Counted from the first letter of the stretch, positions 32,963-47,353 are shown. The stretch: DNA of 64,000 nt from Azospirillum endophyticum (GCF_016595245.1 NZ_JAENHM010000073.1:752365-816364), one strand, 5' to 3'. Made by a program: numbers and translations. The notes: generated by a model not told the origin, from the sequence alone.

Positions 32963-34000
32963 ATGAGCAACAACGCCTCCGCTTCTTCCAAGTCCCTCCG
33001 CGTCGCCGTGGTCGGCGCCACCGGCGCCGTCGGCCGCGAGATGGTCAAGGTTCTGCACGACCGTAACTTCCCGGTCGCCGAACTCGGCCTGTTCGCCTCC
33101 GAACGCTCCGCCGGCAAGGTGCAGGAAACCCCCTATGGCGCCCTGACCCTGCAGGCCTTCGATGCCGCGGTGGTGAAGGGCTATGACGTCGTCCTGCTGG
33201 CGGTGTCGGGCGATTTCGCCAAGGCGCATGCCAAGGAACTGGCTTCCGCCGGTGCGCTGGTGATCGACAACAGCTCCGCCTTCCGCTACGACGCCGACAT
33301 TCCGCTGATCGTTCCGGAAATCAATGCCCACGTCTTCCGCGAGGCGTATGCCGCCGGGTCCCGCCTGATCGCCAACCCGAACTGCACCACGGCGATCGCC
33401 GTCGTGGCGCTCGGGCCGCTGCACAAGGCCTTCGGCATCAAGCGCGCCATCGTTTCCACCTATCAGGCCACCAGCGGCGCCGGCGCCGAGGGCATGGCCG
33501 AGCTGGAGGAGCAGACGCGCAACCAGCTGGACGGCAAGCCGGTCACCAACAGCGTGTTCCGCCACCCGATCCCCTTCAACCTGATCCCCCAGATCGACGC
33601 CTTCCAGGAGAACGGCTACACGAAGGAGGAGATGAAGGTGACGTGGGAGACGCGGAAGATCATGGAGGTCCCCGATCTCCTGCTCAGCTGCACCGCCGTC
33701 CGCATCCCGACCTATCGCGCGCATTCCGAAGCGATCACGCTGGAGACCCTCCAGCCGGTCACGCCCGACGCCGCCCGTGCCGTCCTGGCCGATGCCGCCG
33801 GCGTGAAGGTGGTGGACGATCCGGCCAACGGCGCCTACCCGATGCCGCTGAACGCCACCGGCCAGTATGATGTCGAGGTCGGCCGCATCCGTACCAACAT
33901 TGTTTTCGGCGACCACGGCCTGGACCTGTTCGTCTGCGGCGACCAGCTGCTGAAGGGCGCGGCGCTGAACGCGGTGCAGATCGCCGAACTGGCCCTGTAA
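32963..34000 (+). CDS. asd: Aspartate-semialdehyde dehydrogenase
   Basis: Reduces aspartyl phosphate to aspartate semialdehyde, the branch precursor for lysine/diaminopimelate, threonine, isoleucine and methionine. The 345-residue protein has the NADP loop GATGAVG (residues 18-24) and the active-site cysteine C141 in NPNCTT. ATG 32963 is preferred over an upstream in-frame ATG because it fits the family start. A threonine-rich leader peptide frame and alternative hairpins lie upstream. The downstream hairpin with T-run separates it from prfC. Confidence 0.96.
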   Translation: MSNNASASSKSLRVAVVGATGAVGREMVKVLHDRNFPVAELGLFASERSAGKVQETPYGALTLQAFDAAVVKGYDVVLLAVSGDFAKAHAKELASAGALVIDNSSAFRYDADIPLIVPEINAHVFREAYAAGSRLIANPNCTTAIAVVALGPLHKAFGIKRAIVSTYQATSGAGAEGMAELEEQTRNQLDGKPVTNSVFRHPIPFNLIPQIDAFQENGYTKEEMKVTWETRKIMEVPDLLLSCTAVRIPTYRAHSEAITLETLQPVTPDAARAVLADAAGVKVVDDPANGAYPMPLNATGQYDVEVGRIRTNIVFGDHGLDLFVCGDQLLKGAALNAVQIAELAL

Positions 34001-34056
34001 GACGGGGGGCAAAGGCTCTGGAATCCCTGGGCCCGCACTGCTATGTAATGCGACAG

Positions 34057-34091
34057 GGGCCGATGGGCGTGTTTCGCCTGCCGGCCCTTTT
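34057..34091 (+). terminator. Intrinsic terminator after asd
   Basis: GGGCCG (34057-34062) pairs with CGGCCC (34082-34087), with an inner GGCG/CGCC stem, followed by TTTT. Confidence 0.65.
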
Positions 34092-34136
34092 CGCCGTTCG
34101 CATCGAATAACGCCTTCACGTCACGGGACTTAGCGC

Positions 34137-35744
<1,608 letters not shown>

Positions 35745-35750
35745 CAACGG

Positions 35751-35783
35751 CGCCCGTTGCGCCGCAACCGGCGCGGACGGGCG
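35751..35783 (+). terminator. Hairpin after prfC
   Basis: Two stacked 6-bp stems (CGCCCG/CGGGCG and GCGCCG/CGGCGC) sit 6 bp after the prfC stop. No T-run. Confidence 0.5.
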
Positions 35784-35937
35784 TCGCTCCATCGGAAAAT
35801 CCTGTGCGGATCCGGCTGGACGGACTGCCGGCTTGACGGGGTCCGCCCGCTGACGGAACGTGTGCGAGTGCATCCGACGGTTTCGACACGTAATCAAGGT
35901 CCTCCGTCGGACGGGCTGGGTCGGGAAAGAGGCGGAC

Positions 35938-37509
35938 ATGGCGCTGGGATTTGACGAACTCCTGGATACCGGCGGTTTCGTACCCCATGGCGTCTGCCTG
36001 CTCTGGCGCCCCGACATCCTGATGCTGCATGTCGGGTCCGACATCCTGATCGGCCTGTCCTATTTCTCGATTCCGGTAGCGCTGACCTATTTCGTCCTGC
36101 GGCGCCGCGATGTGGCCTTCGGCTGGGTGGCGCTGCTGTTCGCGCTGTTCATCATCGCCTGCGGCACCACCCATTTCCTGTCGGTCTGGACCTTGTGGAC
36201 CCCCGACTATGTCCTGGAAGGGCTGGTGAAGCTGATCACCGCCTTCGCCTCGCTGGGCACCGCGGCGGCGCTCTGGTGGCTGATGCCGCGCCTGCTGGCT
36301 CTGCCCAGCCCGCGGGAATTGGAGGCCAGCAACCGTGCACTGGCCCAGGAGGTCGCGACCCGGCGGGAGATGGAAAACCGCTATTCCAGCTTCTTCAACA
36401 ATCTGGCGGAGGCGCTGTTCATCGTCCGGGTCGAACCCGACGGCGACTTCGCCTTCGAGGCGATCAATCCGGCGCTGGCGCGGGCAACCGGGCTGGATCC
36501 GGAACGGCTGCGTGGCCAACATGTCCGCGATGCGCTGGGTCCGGAGGTGGCGAACGCCATCATCCCCCGCTATTCCCTGTGCCGTGATCGCGGCGAGAGC
36601 GTTGATTACGAGGAGACGCTGGATCTCCCGGTCGGGCAGCGGGTGTTCCATACCGTGCTGGTGCCGGTGAAGGATGCCGCGGGGCGCGTGGTGCGGATTC
36701 TCGGCAGTGGCCGTGACGTCACCGAGCGCAAGCGGCTGCAGGAGGAAGTGATCCAGACTTCCAAGATGGTGACGCTGGGCACGCTGGCCGCCGGTATGGC
36801 TCATGAGATGAGCCAGCCGTTGAACGTCATCCGGCTGTGGACGGAGAACACCCTGACCCGCTTGCAGGAAAATCTGCTTGATCCCGCACGCGCCGAGCGT
36901 GCCCTGAAGCTGGTCATCGAGCAGACCGACCGCATGGCCAAGCTGATCGACCATGTCCGCACCTTCGGTAGGCGGGACGGCGGCGGCATGCAGGCATTCC
37001 AGCCGGCAAATTGCATTCAGAGCGCGGTGGAACTGGTTCGTCACCAATATGGGATGGAAGACATCGAGATCATCGAGAGTGCCACCTCGGCGCAACTGCC
37101 GGTGACTGGACGTCCCCTTGAACTGGAGCAGGTGATACTCAACCTGTTTTCGAACGCGCGCGATGCCATCGTTGCGCTTCGCGCAACCGGCGCTGCGGCA
37201 GGGCGCATCATGGTGGCGATCAGTGACGACCGGAGCGGGCACAACGTGGTCATTCAGGTGACCGACGACGGTGGCGGCATCGCCCCCGCGGTGTTGCCGC
37301 ATATCTTCGACCCCTTCTTCACCACGAAGGAGGTCGGCAAGGGCTCCGGCCTCGGCCTGTCGATCGGATACGGCATCATCGACGGCATGGGCGGGCGGGT
37401 CGATGCCTGCAATGTCGAATTAGGAGGCGGACGCCGCGGCGTCCGTTTCACCATAACCTTGCCGAGCCAACCGGTATCCTCAGCCGACAGGGAGTTCTCG
37501 CATGCTTGA
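35938..37509 (+). CDS. Ethylene-receptor-like sensor histidine kinase
   Basis: A 523-residue membrane histidine kinase. Residues about 30-120 form three hydrophobic helices matching the ethylene-binding domain of plant ETR1: D35, Y42, I45, P46, I72, C75 and H79 correspond to ETR1 D25, Y32, I35, P36, I62, C65 and H69 with a constant offset of ten. C75 and H79 (CGTTH) would hold the copper cofactor. A PAS domain follows (about 150-265), then the HisKA domain with H289 (AHEMSQPLN) and an ATPase domain with N406, DDGGG (443-447) and GSGLGLS. AGAGG precedes ATG 35938. It overlaps the response regulator gene by 8 bp. Ethylene or a similar small ligand as signal is inferred from family knowledge. 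Confidence 0.9.
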   Translation: MALGFDELLDTGGFVPHGVCLLWRPDILMLHVGSDILIGLSYFSIPVALTYFVLRRRDVAFGWVALLFALFIIACGTTHFLSVWTLWTPDYVLEGLVKLITAFASLGTAAALWWLMPRLLALPSPRELEASNRALAQEVATRREMENRYSSFFNNLAEALFIVRVEPDGDFAFEAINPALARATGLDPERLRGQHVRDALGPEVANAIIPRYSLCRDRGESVDYEETLDLPVGQRVFHTVLVPVKDAAGRVVRILGSGRDVTERKRLQEEVIQTSKMVTLGTLAAGMAHEMSQPLNVIRLWTENTLTRLQENLLDPARAERALKLVIEQTDRMAKLIDHVRTFGRRDGGGMQAFQPANCIQSAVELVRHQYGMEDIEIIESATSAQLPVTGRPLELEQVILNLFSNARDAIVALRATGAAAGRIMVAISDDRSGHNVVIQVTDDGGGIAPAVLPHIFDPFFTTKEVGKGSGLGLSIGYGIIDGMGGRVDACNVELGGGRRGVRFTITLPSQPVSSADREFSHA

Positions 37510-37882
37510 TCCGTTTCATATCCTGATTGCGGAGGACGAGGTCCTGGCGGCGATGGCGCTGGAGGATTTCCTGTCGCTCAGGGGGTTCCGCGTGACCGTC
37601 GCAGCCAATGGAGTGGAGGCGCTGGAACGCTATGTCAGCCAGCGGGTGCACGCCTTGGTGACCGATCTTCGCATGCCGCGCATGGACGGCCAGACGCTGA
37701 TCCGTGAAATCCGCGAACGCGATGCGACCCTGCCGGTCGTGGTGATGACCGGCTACCTGAACCAGGACAGCGATCTGACGCACGAGCGCTGGAAGCCGCT
37801 GGAAATCTTCAGCAAGCCGGTGAACCCGCGCACCATCTGCGAGACGTTGAACAGAATGCTGGGCTTGCCGCAGAGGGCTTGA
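37502..37882 (+). CDS. Single-domain response regulator (CheY-like)
   Basis: A 126-residue receiver domain without an output domain. The phospho-acceptor is D55 in TDLRMPRMDG; the acidic pair is E11/D12 (IAEDE) and the conserved lysine lies in FSKPVNP. It overlaps the ethylene-receptor-like kinase gene in an ATGCTTGA arrangement, so the two are almost certainly translationally coupled partners. As no DNA-binding domain is present, output is probably through protein contacts or a phosphorelay. Confidence 0.92.
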   Translation: MLDPFHILIAEDEVLAAMALEDFLSLRGFRVTVAANGVEALERYVSQRVHALVTDLRMPRMDGQTLIREIRERDATLPVVVMTGYLNQDSDLTHERWKPLEIFSKPVNPRTICETLNRMLGLPQRA

Positions 37883-37910
37883 GGCGGCGGAACGGCGCGG
37901 GAATGCCGCC
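37883..37910. terminator. Hairpin between convergent genes
   Basis: GGCGGC (37883-37888) pairs with GCCGCC (37905-37910) in the 33-bp gap between the response regulator and transglutaminase-like genes. No T-run. Confidence 0.45.
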
Positions 37911-37915
37911 GCCGG

Positions 37916-38863
37916 TCAGTCTTCCGTCGACTCGACATCCAGCGGTTCGACATCCACGCTGACGGTCAGACCGTGACCGGCACCGCCGACCAGGACGCCG
38001 CGCGCCGGACTGACATCGTTGTAGTCACGCCCCCATGCCACGGTGATGAAGTCGCGGTTGGCGACACAGGCGTTGGTCGGGCAGATATCGAGCCAGCCGG
38101 CGACGGTCCCGCACCAAACCGATGCCCAGGCATGGCTGACGTCCGCCCCCACCAGTCGCGGCTGTCCCGGCGGCGGCAGGGTGCGGAGATAACCCGAAAC
38201 GTAGCGCGCCGGCAGGCCGACGGAGCGCATGCAACCGACGGCGATATGGGCGAAATCCTGACATACGCCGCGACGGTTCCGCATCACCGCCGCCAGCGGG
38301 GTTGCGACGGTCGTCGCGCTGGGGTCGAAGGCGAAATCGCGATTGATCCGGTTCATCAGATCGATGGCTGCCGCCATCACCGGACGGGCCGGCGTGACGC
38401 TGTCGCGGACATAAGCCAGCAAGTCCGGGCTGGCGGCGACCAGGGTGCTGTCGAAACTATATTGCGTGATCTCCGCCCCGTCGTCCGGTCCGGAAAGACC
38501 GCGCAGGCTGTCGCGCACCTGCTCCCATGCCGGGGCGGAGTCGGGCTTTATAACAGGCGGTTCGAACACCTCCACTTCGCTTTCGGCGATCACCGAGAAG
38601 GTTCGGTGCGGCTCCTGCACGGCGACATAGGTGACGGTGTTGCCGAAATAATCCACCCGCTCCGTCTTTACCGCCGGAGCCGGGTCGATGGTCAGCAGGC
38701 TGCGCCGGATTCGCTGGTACGGATGCGGCCGGGCGGTCAGGTGCAGAAGATGGTGGGAGATCGGCACATCCTCGCCATAGTCGTAGGCGGTGGCGTGCCG
38801 CACGCGGTAGCGCGTGGAGGGGGCGCTGTCCCCTTGAACGGAACCGGAGGGGGGAGGCGTCAT
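37916..38863 (-). CDS. Transglutaminase-like cysteine protease family protein
   Basis: A 315-residue cytoplasmic protein with a bacterial transglutaminase N-terminal beta domain (YRVRHATAYDYGEDVPISHH) and a transglutaminase-like core. The Cys-His-Asp triad is seen as GVCQDFAHIAV (about C201), DVSHAWASVW (about H241) and WLDICPTN (about D258). ATG 38863 lies 4 bp after the stop of the ATP-grasp/alpha-E gene. Such proteins are conserved neighbours of circularly permuted ATP-grasp enzymes; comparative-genomic work predicts they cut or transfer peptide tags made by those ligases. The real substrate is unknown. Confidence 0.88.
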   Translation of the reverse strand: MTPPPSGSVQGDSAPSTRYRVRHATAYDYGEDVPISHHLLHLTARPHPYQRIRRSLLTIDPAPAVKTERVDYFGNTVTYVAVQEPHRTFSVIAESEVEVFEPPVIKPDSAPAWEQVRDSLRGLSGPDDGAEITQYSFDSTLVAASPDLLAYVRDSVTPARPVMAAAIDLMNRINRDFAFDPSATTVATPLAAVMRNRRGVCQDFAHIAVGCMRSVGLPARYVSGYLRTLPPPGQPRLVGADVSHAWASVWCGTVAGWLDICPTNACVANRDFITVAWGRDYNDVSPARGVLVGGAGHGLTVSVDVEPLDVESTED

Positions 38864-38867
38864 CGCG

Positions 38868-41477
38868 TCAGGCCGATCGTGCGAAAGCATGGCTGAAATA
38901 AGCATGCGCCAGGAAATTGGACACGTCCGGCAACGACATCGCCAGCGTGTCCAGAAGCGCACGCAAGGCCTCGCTGGATGCCATGGCGTCGGAGCGTTCC
39001 AGACCATTGCGCGCGGCGGCGACGATGGCCAGCGCTCCGCCGGTCGGATCGGCGCCGGTGCCGACACCTTGGCTGGGCAAAGCCCGCATGTGCCGGTCGA
39101 GTGCCGCCAGCTGGAAGGCAAGCGCGCGCGGGTTGGCCTCCTCCCCCAGCAGCAGGTCGAGGACGGGCGTGCGCAGCACGCTGGTCAGGTAGCGCGCCCG
39201 GTAGGTCATCACGCTCTCGCCCAACTCCAGCAGGACCGACAGGGTGGCGGCCTGGAGCGGCTCGTCCTGGCGGTCGAGGTCGGCGATATGAACCCCGCGC
39301 ATCAGCGCGATCATATGCAGCGACCGCTCGATCCGCCGGCCGATGTCGAGAAAGCGCCAGCCGGCTCCCCGGGTCATGCTCTCCTGTTCGAGGCCGGAAA
39401 AGGCGGCCAGCGTGATCATCACGTCGTCCAGCCGCAGCAGCAGCGATGCGGCGTCCATCCGGCCTTTCGGCGGCTGGGTCTGGCGGTCGATCGCCGACAC
39501 CACCCGCCACATGTCCATCGACAACCGGTCGCGCACGGAATAGGCGGTGCGGTGCAGCCGCAGGACATGGGACCGCAGGCTGTTGGGATGGTCCGGATCG
39601 CCCACGGCCGCCTGCAGCGCCTCGCGCAGGCCGCGGCTGGGGCCGCTCTCCGTCAACCGCGCCATCTCCGCGGGGATCATGCCGAGCGAGCAGAGAAGGT
39701 CGAGCAGCGGACGGACCTGCAGGGTGGCGCCCGGCATGTTGCTGTCGATCAGGCGGCTCTGCGTCGCGCGCAGCAGGCGCAGCGCCCCCTCCGCCCGCTC
39801 GGCATAGCGGCCGAGCCAGTAAAGCCCGTCGGCGACCCGGCTGGGCAGGTCGTTGGCGGATGGGCGGGCGCCGCTGGACGTCGGCTCGTTCGCCAGGGCG
39901 GGGCGGGGCTGGGCCGAGGCGACGTCGGCACGCCGCGGCGCCAGGATCCAGGTGTCCTTGCTGCCGCCGCCGCTCTGCATCGAGACCACCAGCCGACCGG
40001 ATTCGGTGGACACCCGGGTCAGGCCGCCGGGCATCACCGCATAGCCGCCGCTGGGCGTGGCGCACAGGAAGGCGCGCAGGACCAGCGGACGAGGCTGCAG
40101 CCGTCCGTCCTGCCAGACGGGGGCGGTGGACAGCGCCATCTGCTCCTGCGCCACGAAATACCAGGGACGGCGCTTGATCCGCTCGACCAGGGCCGAGCGC
40201 TCGGCGGCCGACAACTGGGTGCCGAAAATCGGTTCGAAGGACAAAGAGGGGAAGGCCGGCTTGATCACCAGGCCGTCGAGATGGTCGATGACGTAGGCGC
40301 GCTCCGCATCGTTGCCGCACCACCAGCTGGCGACACCGGGCAGCCGCAGCTCCTCTCCCAGCAGATGGCGGCAGAGCGTCGGCAGCGACGATTTCATCGC
40401 CATCGATTCCATCAGGCCCGACCCCAGCGCGTTGGCCATCACCACGGTTCCGGCCCGGACCGCTTCGATCAGCCCGGCGACGCCGAGCGAGCTGTCTGCC
40501 CGCATTTCCAGCGGGTCGGCGAAATCGGCGTCGAGCCGGCGCAGGATGACGTCCACCTGTTCCAGCCCGGACAGGGTCTTCAGATAGACCGTCCGGTCGC
40601 GCACCGTCAGGTCGGCTCCTTCCACCAGGGTCAGGCCGAGATACCGGGCGAGATAGACATGCTCGAAATAGGTTTCGTTGTAGGGGCCGGGGGTCAGCAG
40701 CACCACGCGCGGCAAGCGGCCGGCGGCGCTGGTCCGCGGCGCGATGGACAGCAGCGTTTCCTTGAAGGTGTCGAAGAAGCCGGTCAGCCGCTCCACTTGG
40801 CAGTGGCGGAAGCTGTCGGGCAGCACCTTGGCGATGACCGCGCGGTTTTCCAGGGCGTAGCCGCTGCCGCTGGGCGCCTGGGTGCGGTCGGACAGCACCC
40901 ACCAGCGCCCGTCGGGCGCACGGGCGAGGTCGACGGCATAGAAATGCAGATGGACGTCGTTCGGCACGCGGATGCCGTGGACCGCCCGGCGGAAGCCGGG
41001 ATCGGCATGGATCACCGTCGGCGGCAGCCGGCCGTAGCGGGTCAGCGTCTGCGGCCCGTACAGGTCGGTCAGGATGGCGTTCAGCAGCGACGCGCGCTGG
41101 ATCAGCCCCGATTCGATGGCCTTCCATTCATGCGCCGGCAGCAGCAGCGGCATCATGTCGAGCGGCCAGGGCCGCTCCATCCCGTTGGGATCGCCGTAGA
41201 TGTTGTAGGTGACGCCGTTCTGGTGCAGCAGCCGCCGCGCTTCCTCCCACCGCTGCGCCATCTGGTCGGCGTCGAGCGGTCCCAGCGTGCTCATGAAGGT
41301 CTGCCAGTGCGGCCGCAGCCGGCCCTGGCCGTTCACCATCTCGTCATAGACCTGCCCCGAGCCGTAGCCAATGGCATCGGCCTCGCCGAACAGCGATCCC
41401 TGGGTGAAGGGGACCGGCGGCATCCCGGACGGGATCGCGGATGCCGGTGCGCGGAAAGGCTGATCGGGCTGGGACAA
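38868..41477 (-). CDS. Circularly permuted ATP-grasp / alpha-E domain fusion protein
   Basis: An 869-residue fusion. Residues about 60-520 are the circularly permuted ATP-grasp domain (GDPNGMERPWPLDMMPLLLP and the metal/ATP blocks LSDRTQAPSGSGYALENR and VIKPAFPS); residues about 545-865 are the all-helical alpha-E domain (RVADGLYWLGRYAERAEGAL). In many bacteria these are two adjacent genes. The ATP-grasp part is predicted to form amide bonds, perhaps a small peptide. The start is TTG 41477; ATG 41423 is an alternative. It is translationally close to the transglutaminase-like gene downstream. Confidence 0.9.
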   Translation of the reverse strand: MSQPDQPFRAPASAIPSGMPPVPFTQGSLFGEADAIGYGSGQVYDEMVNGQGRLRPHWQTFMSTLGPLDADQMAQRWEEARRLLHQNGVTYNIYGDPNGMERPWPLDMMPLLLPAHEWKAIESGLIQRASLLNAILTDLYGPQTLTRYGRLPPTVIHADPGFRRAVHGIRVPNDVHLHFYAVDLARAPDGRWWVLSDRTQAPSGSGYALENRAVIAKVLPDSFRHCQVERLTGFFDTFKETLLSIAPRTSAAGRLPRVVLLTPGPYNETYFEHVYLARYLGLTLVEGADLTVRDRTVYLKTLSGLEQVDVILRRLDADFADPLEMRADSSLGVAGLIEAVRAGTVVMANALGSGLMESMAMKSSLPTLCRHLLGEELRLPGVASWWCGNDAERAYVIDHLDGLVIKPAFPSLSFEPIFGTQLSAAERSALVERIKRRPWYFVAQEQMALSTAPVWQDGRLQPRPLVLRAFLCATPSGGYAVMPGGLTRVSTESGRLVVSMQSGGGSKDTWILAPRRADVASAQPRPALANEPTSSGARPSANDLPSRVADGLYWLGRYAERAEGALRLLRATQSRLIDSNMPGATLQVRPLLDLLCSLGMIPAEMARLTESGPSRGLREALQAAVGDPDHPNSLRSHVLRLHRTAYSVRDRLSMDMWRVVSAIDRQTQPPKGRMDAASLLLRLDDVMITLAAFSGLEQESMTRGAGWRFLDIGRRIERSLHMIALMRGVHIADLDRQDEPLQAATLSVLLELGESVMTYRARYLTSVLRTPVLDLLLGEEANPRALAFQLAALDRHMRALPSQGVGTGADPTGGALAIVAAARNGLERSDAMASSEALRALLDTLAMSLPDVSNFLAHAYFSHAFARSA

Positions 41478-41634
41478 GGTCGGACTGGTGCGTTTTGCCT
41501 ATGAAGGAAGCAACAGTCTGAACGTCCCCGCCCGGCGATGCAAGGATCGCGGCCCCGGGATCCATCCGAAAGAGGAAAGATTCCGTGGCGTTCCGGTTTC
41601 CGGCGGATTGATCGCAACCTCCTCCGCAGCAAGG

Positions 41635-41672
41635 AAAAAGCCGGAGCGTTGCCCAAGGCGACGCTCCGGCTT
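41635..41672 (-). terminator. Intrinsic terminator of the cytochrome gene
   Basis: AAGCCGGAGCGT (41638-41649) pairs with ACGCTCCGGCTT (41661-41672); on the minus strand the hairpin ends in a run of five Ts. Confidence 0.85.
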
Positions 41673-41700
41673 GCCGGATGTTGCGGAGATGCCGGGACGG

Positions 41701-43755
41701 TCAGAGCGTCTTGAGGTATTCCAGCAGCTGCCAGCGTTGCGCGTCGGTGAGGCCGGCTCCGAATTCATGGCCGGTGTTGCGGTTGCCGGGCTTCGTCGTG
41801 TCATAGACGAAGGTGGCGCCCGCGGCCGACGAATCCACGCCGACCTTGACCGGGTCGATGGAGGTGCTGCCCATGCGGAAGGTCGCCGCCCGCTGGGACG
41901 GCGGCAGCAGCATTTCATACAGGTTCGGGACCGAACCATTGTGCATGAACGGAGCCGTCGCCCAAACCCCGTCCAGCGGACGCGCCTTGTAGGCCAGCAG
42001 CTGTTTGATGGTGCCGGCCAGCGCCTCCTCGTCGGAGGTCGCGGTACCGGCGGTGGCGGCGGCCGACGGCGCGGCGGCGCTGGCCTTCGCCTGTGCGGTC
42101 GCCGCGCGGCCACCGGCCGGAATGGCGCCGACGGTCGGCTTGGTTCGGCCCCGGCCGGTCAGGGCGGCGATCACCTTCTGGTGGTCGGCGGTCATCCTGG
42201 CGCCCGGTTTCACGAAGGGCGTGGTGTCGAGGGTGCCCTCCTTCGTCAGCGACTCCGGCGACCAGCCGGCGGGCGCACTGGCGGTCAGCCACGGCGCCGG
42301 GGCGTCGTCGCCCTTCAGCAGGTCGGCCAGCAGCCCCGGTTCGCGGACCAGATCGCCGAAGATGGCGCCGATCACCGCGTTCGACAGCAGGTTCGCCGCG
42401 AGATCCGGGTTCTTCAGCGGCTTGCCGCCCAGCAGCTGCGGTGGCATCGCGACGTTGGCGATGGCACCGGTGTCGACCTGACGGCAGAGCGCATCGACAG
42501 CCATCTTCGGATCGGCGGCGTAGTTGACGGTGATCATCTTGGCGGTGACGGCGGCATCGACGCCCATGGTGCAGATCGTGCCGAAGGCCGCGATCACCGC
42601 TTTGGCGTTGTCCGGCTGCGCCCAGTTGAACAGCGGAACCATCTGGATGGGGGCGGTGGTATAGGTTTCGCCGCGCGGCAGAATGGCGTGGCAGCTCTCG
42701 CAATTTTCCTTGTAGATCGACTCGCCGGCCGCCGCCTTGACGATGTCGACGTCGCCGGCGAGGCTGTCCGGCCATACGGGAGAGCGCAGCTTGCGCAGCT
42801 GATTTTCCATGTCGACCAGGTTCCGCCCCCGGACCGTCGACTTGTAATAGTAATGCGCCGCGTCGGCCGGCGGCTTCAACGTCACCTTGCCGAACACGCC
42901 CAGCACCTCGCCGGCGTTGCGGCCAAGGGCGTCGAAGGCAGTAGCATTGGGCAACAGGCCGTTCCACTGCACCCGCGCCTGGTGCGGTGCGTCCCAGAGG
43001 AAGGGATAGCTGACCGGAGCGTTCGGCGCGCGGTTGTTCTTCGGCAGGTTCAGATCGATGGCCGACACCCGGTTGAAGATCATGCCGAAGGCGTCGGTCC
43101 GCATCGATCCCCAGGGCGTATCCGGGGTGCTGGCCGCGACGAAGGCGGCGAAGGACTGGTCGAAGGCCTTCAGCCCGTCGAACAGCGCCAGTTTCTGCTG
43201 GTCGGTCGCCGTGGCGCCCAGCACGCGGGTGGCGAATGGCTGGAAGGCCGCGTCGCTGCCCACGGTTGCATGCACCGCATTGCTCAGCCCGCTGATGAAT
43301 CCAAACAGGTCGCCGGTGGTGACGGCGCCGTCGATGCGCATCGTCTTGCCGTTGACCGTCACGTCGCCGGTGTGGCAGGCGGCGCAGGTCATGCCGAACC
43401 AGGCGGTCTTGTCGGGATCGGTGTCCTTGACGAAGCCCACGGGCAGGAGATTGGGGTTCCAGCTGCCGGGCGTGCCGGCCGCATAGCCGTACCGGGTGAT
43501 GCTCTTGGCGAAGGGTTGCTTGGTCTGCGGATCTTCCAGCGCCATGAACCAGTCATAGCGCATGATCTGCGAGCCCTGGGTGGCGTTGTAGTACCACTGC
43601 CGGGCCTCCTGGGACCAACCCTGGTCCAGGTACCACAAGCCATTGATCTCCACCGGCGGATTCACCGGAACGGGGCGGGGCGGCTTCGGCGGTTCGGCGC
43701 AGGAACTGAGCAGCAGCGCAGTGGCGGCCAGGGTCGCTTGAACGGGAAGTTTCAT
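41701..43755 (-). CDS. Di-haem cytochrome c lipoprotein
   Basis: A 684-residue exported protein with a lipobox (LSSC, Cys19) and two covalent haem sites, CAACH (C124-H128) and CESCH (C352-H356). The architecture fits the di-haem cytochrome c peroxidase/MauG superfamily; length and the opening block GSQIMRYDWFMALEDP recall the RoxA-like rubber oxygenase group, which is an alternative. An alanine-rich linker at about residues 560-585 separates the last segment. It is anchored in the outer or inner membrane facing the periplasm. AGAGGG precedes the ATG. It sits between two parts of the ATP-grasp/transglutaminase locus but has its own terminator. Confidence 0.82.
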   Translation of the reverse strand: MKLPVQATLAATALLLSSCAEPPKPPRPVPVNPPVEINGLWYLDQGWSQEARQWYYNATQGSQIMRYDWFMALEDPQTKQPFAKSITRYGYAAGTPGSWNPNLLPVGFVKDTDPDKTAWFGMTCAACHTGDVTVNGKTMRIDGAVTTGDLFGFISGLSNAVHATVGSDAAFQPFATRVLGATATDQQKLALFDGLKAFDQSFAAFVAASTPDTPWGSMRTDAFGMIFNRVSAIDLNLPKNNRAPNAPVSYPFLWDAPHQARVQWNGLLPNATAFDALGRNAGEVLGVFGKVTLKPPADAAHYYYKSTVRGRNLVDMENQLRKLRSPVWPDSLAGDVDIVKAAAGESIYKENCESCHAILPRGETYTTAPIQMVPLFNWAQPDNAKAVIAAFGTICTMGVDAAVTAKMITVNYAADPKMAVDALCRQVDTGAIANVAMPPQLLGGKPLKNPDLAANLLSNAVIGAIFGDLVREPGLLADLLKGDDAPAPWLTASAPAGWSPESLTKEGTLDTTPFVKPGARMTADHQKVIAALTGRGRTKPTVGAIPAGGRAATAQAKASAAAPSAAATAGTATSDEEALAGTIKQLLAYKARPLDGVWATAPFMHNGSVPNLYEMLLPPSQRAATFRMGSTSIDPVKVGVDSSAAGATFVYDTTKPGNRNTGHEFGAGLTDAQRWQLLEYLKTL

Positions 43756-43940
43756 CCCTCTTGTTCCCTTTTTCGGTGGCTTGGCGCATGAGCCTTCGAC
43801 CGAAGAGGGTAGTACCGATAATCGTTATGCGCGCAATACTATTGGAGGATGATGTCGAAAAATAGATTGATACCCTTTACCCTCATCCTTCGAGTGAGGA
43901 GCGCAAACCCCGGGTGTGGGCGGTGGAAGGCGTGGAGAAG

Positions 43941-43995
43941 CGGTGCGGTGCATGCGGCGGCGGCGTATCCGCCGTTTCCCGCATGCACCGCACCG
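43941..43995 (-). terminator. Long hairpin downstream of the DUF2126 gene
   Basis: A perfect 17-bp inverted repeat (43941-43957 with 43979-43995) enclosing a further 6-bp stem (CGGCGG/CCGCCG) lies 4 bp after the stop codon on the minus strand. No T-run follows. Confidence 0.6.
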
Positions 43996-43999
43996 GGGA

Positions 44000-47353
<3,354 letters not shown>

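Noticed and set aside
38860..41127. 755-codon minus-strand frame overlapping the ATP-grasp/alpha-E gene
   Set aside because: Shifted-frame shadow rich in Arg, Pro and Ala with no domain; the other frame encodes clear ATP-grasp and alpha-E motifs.
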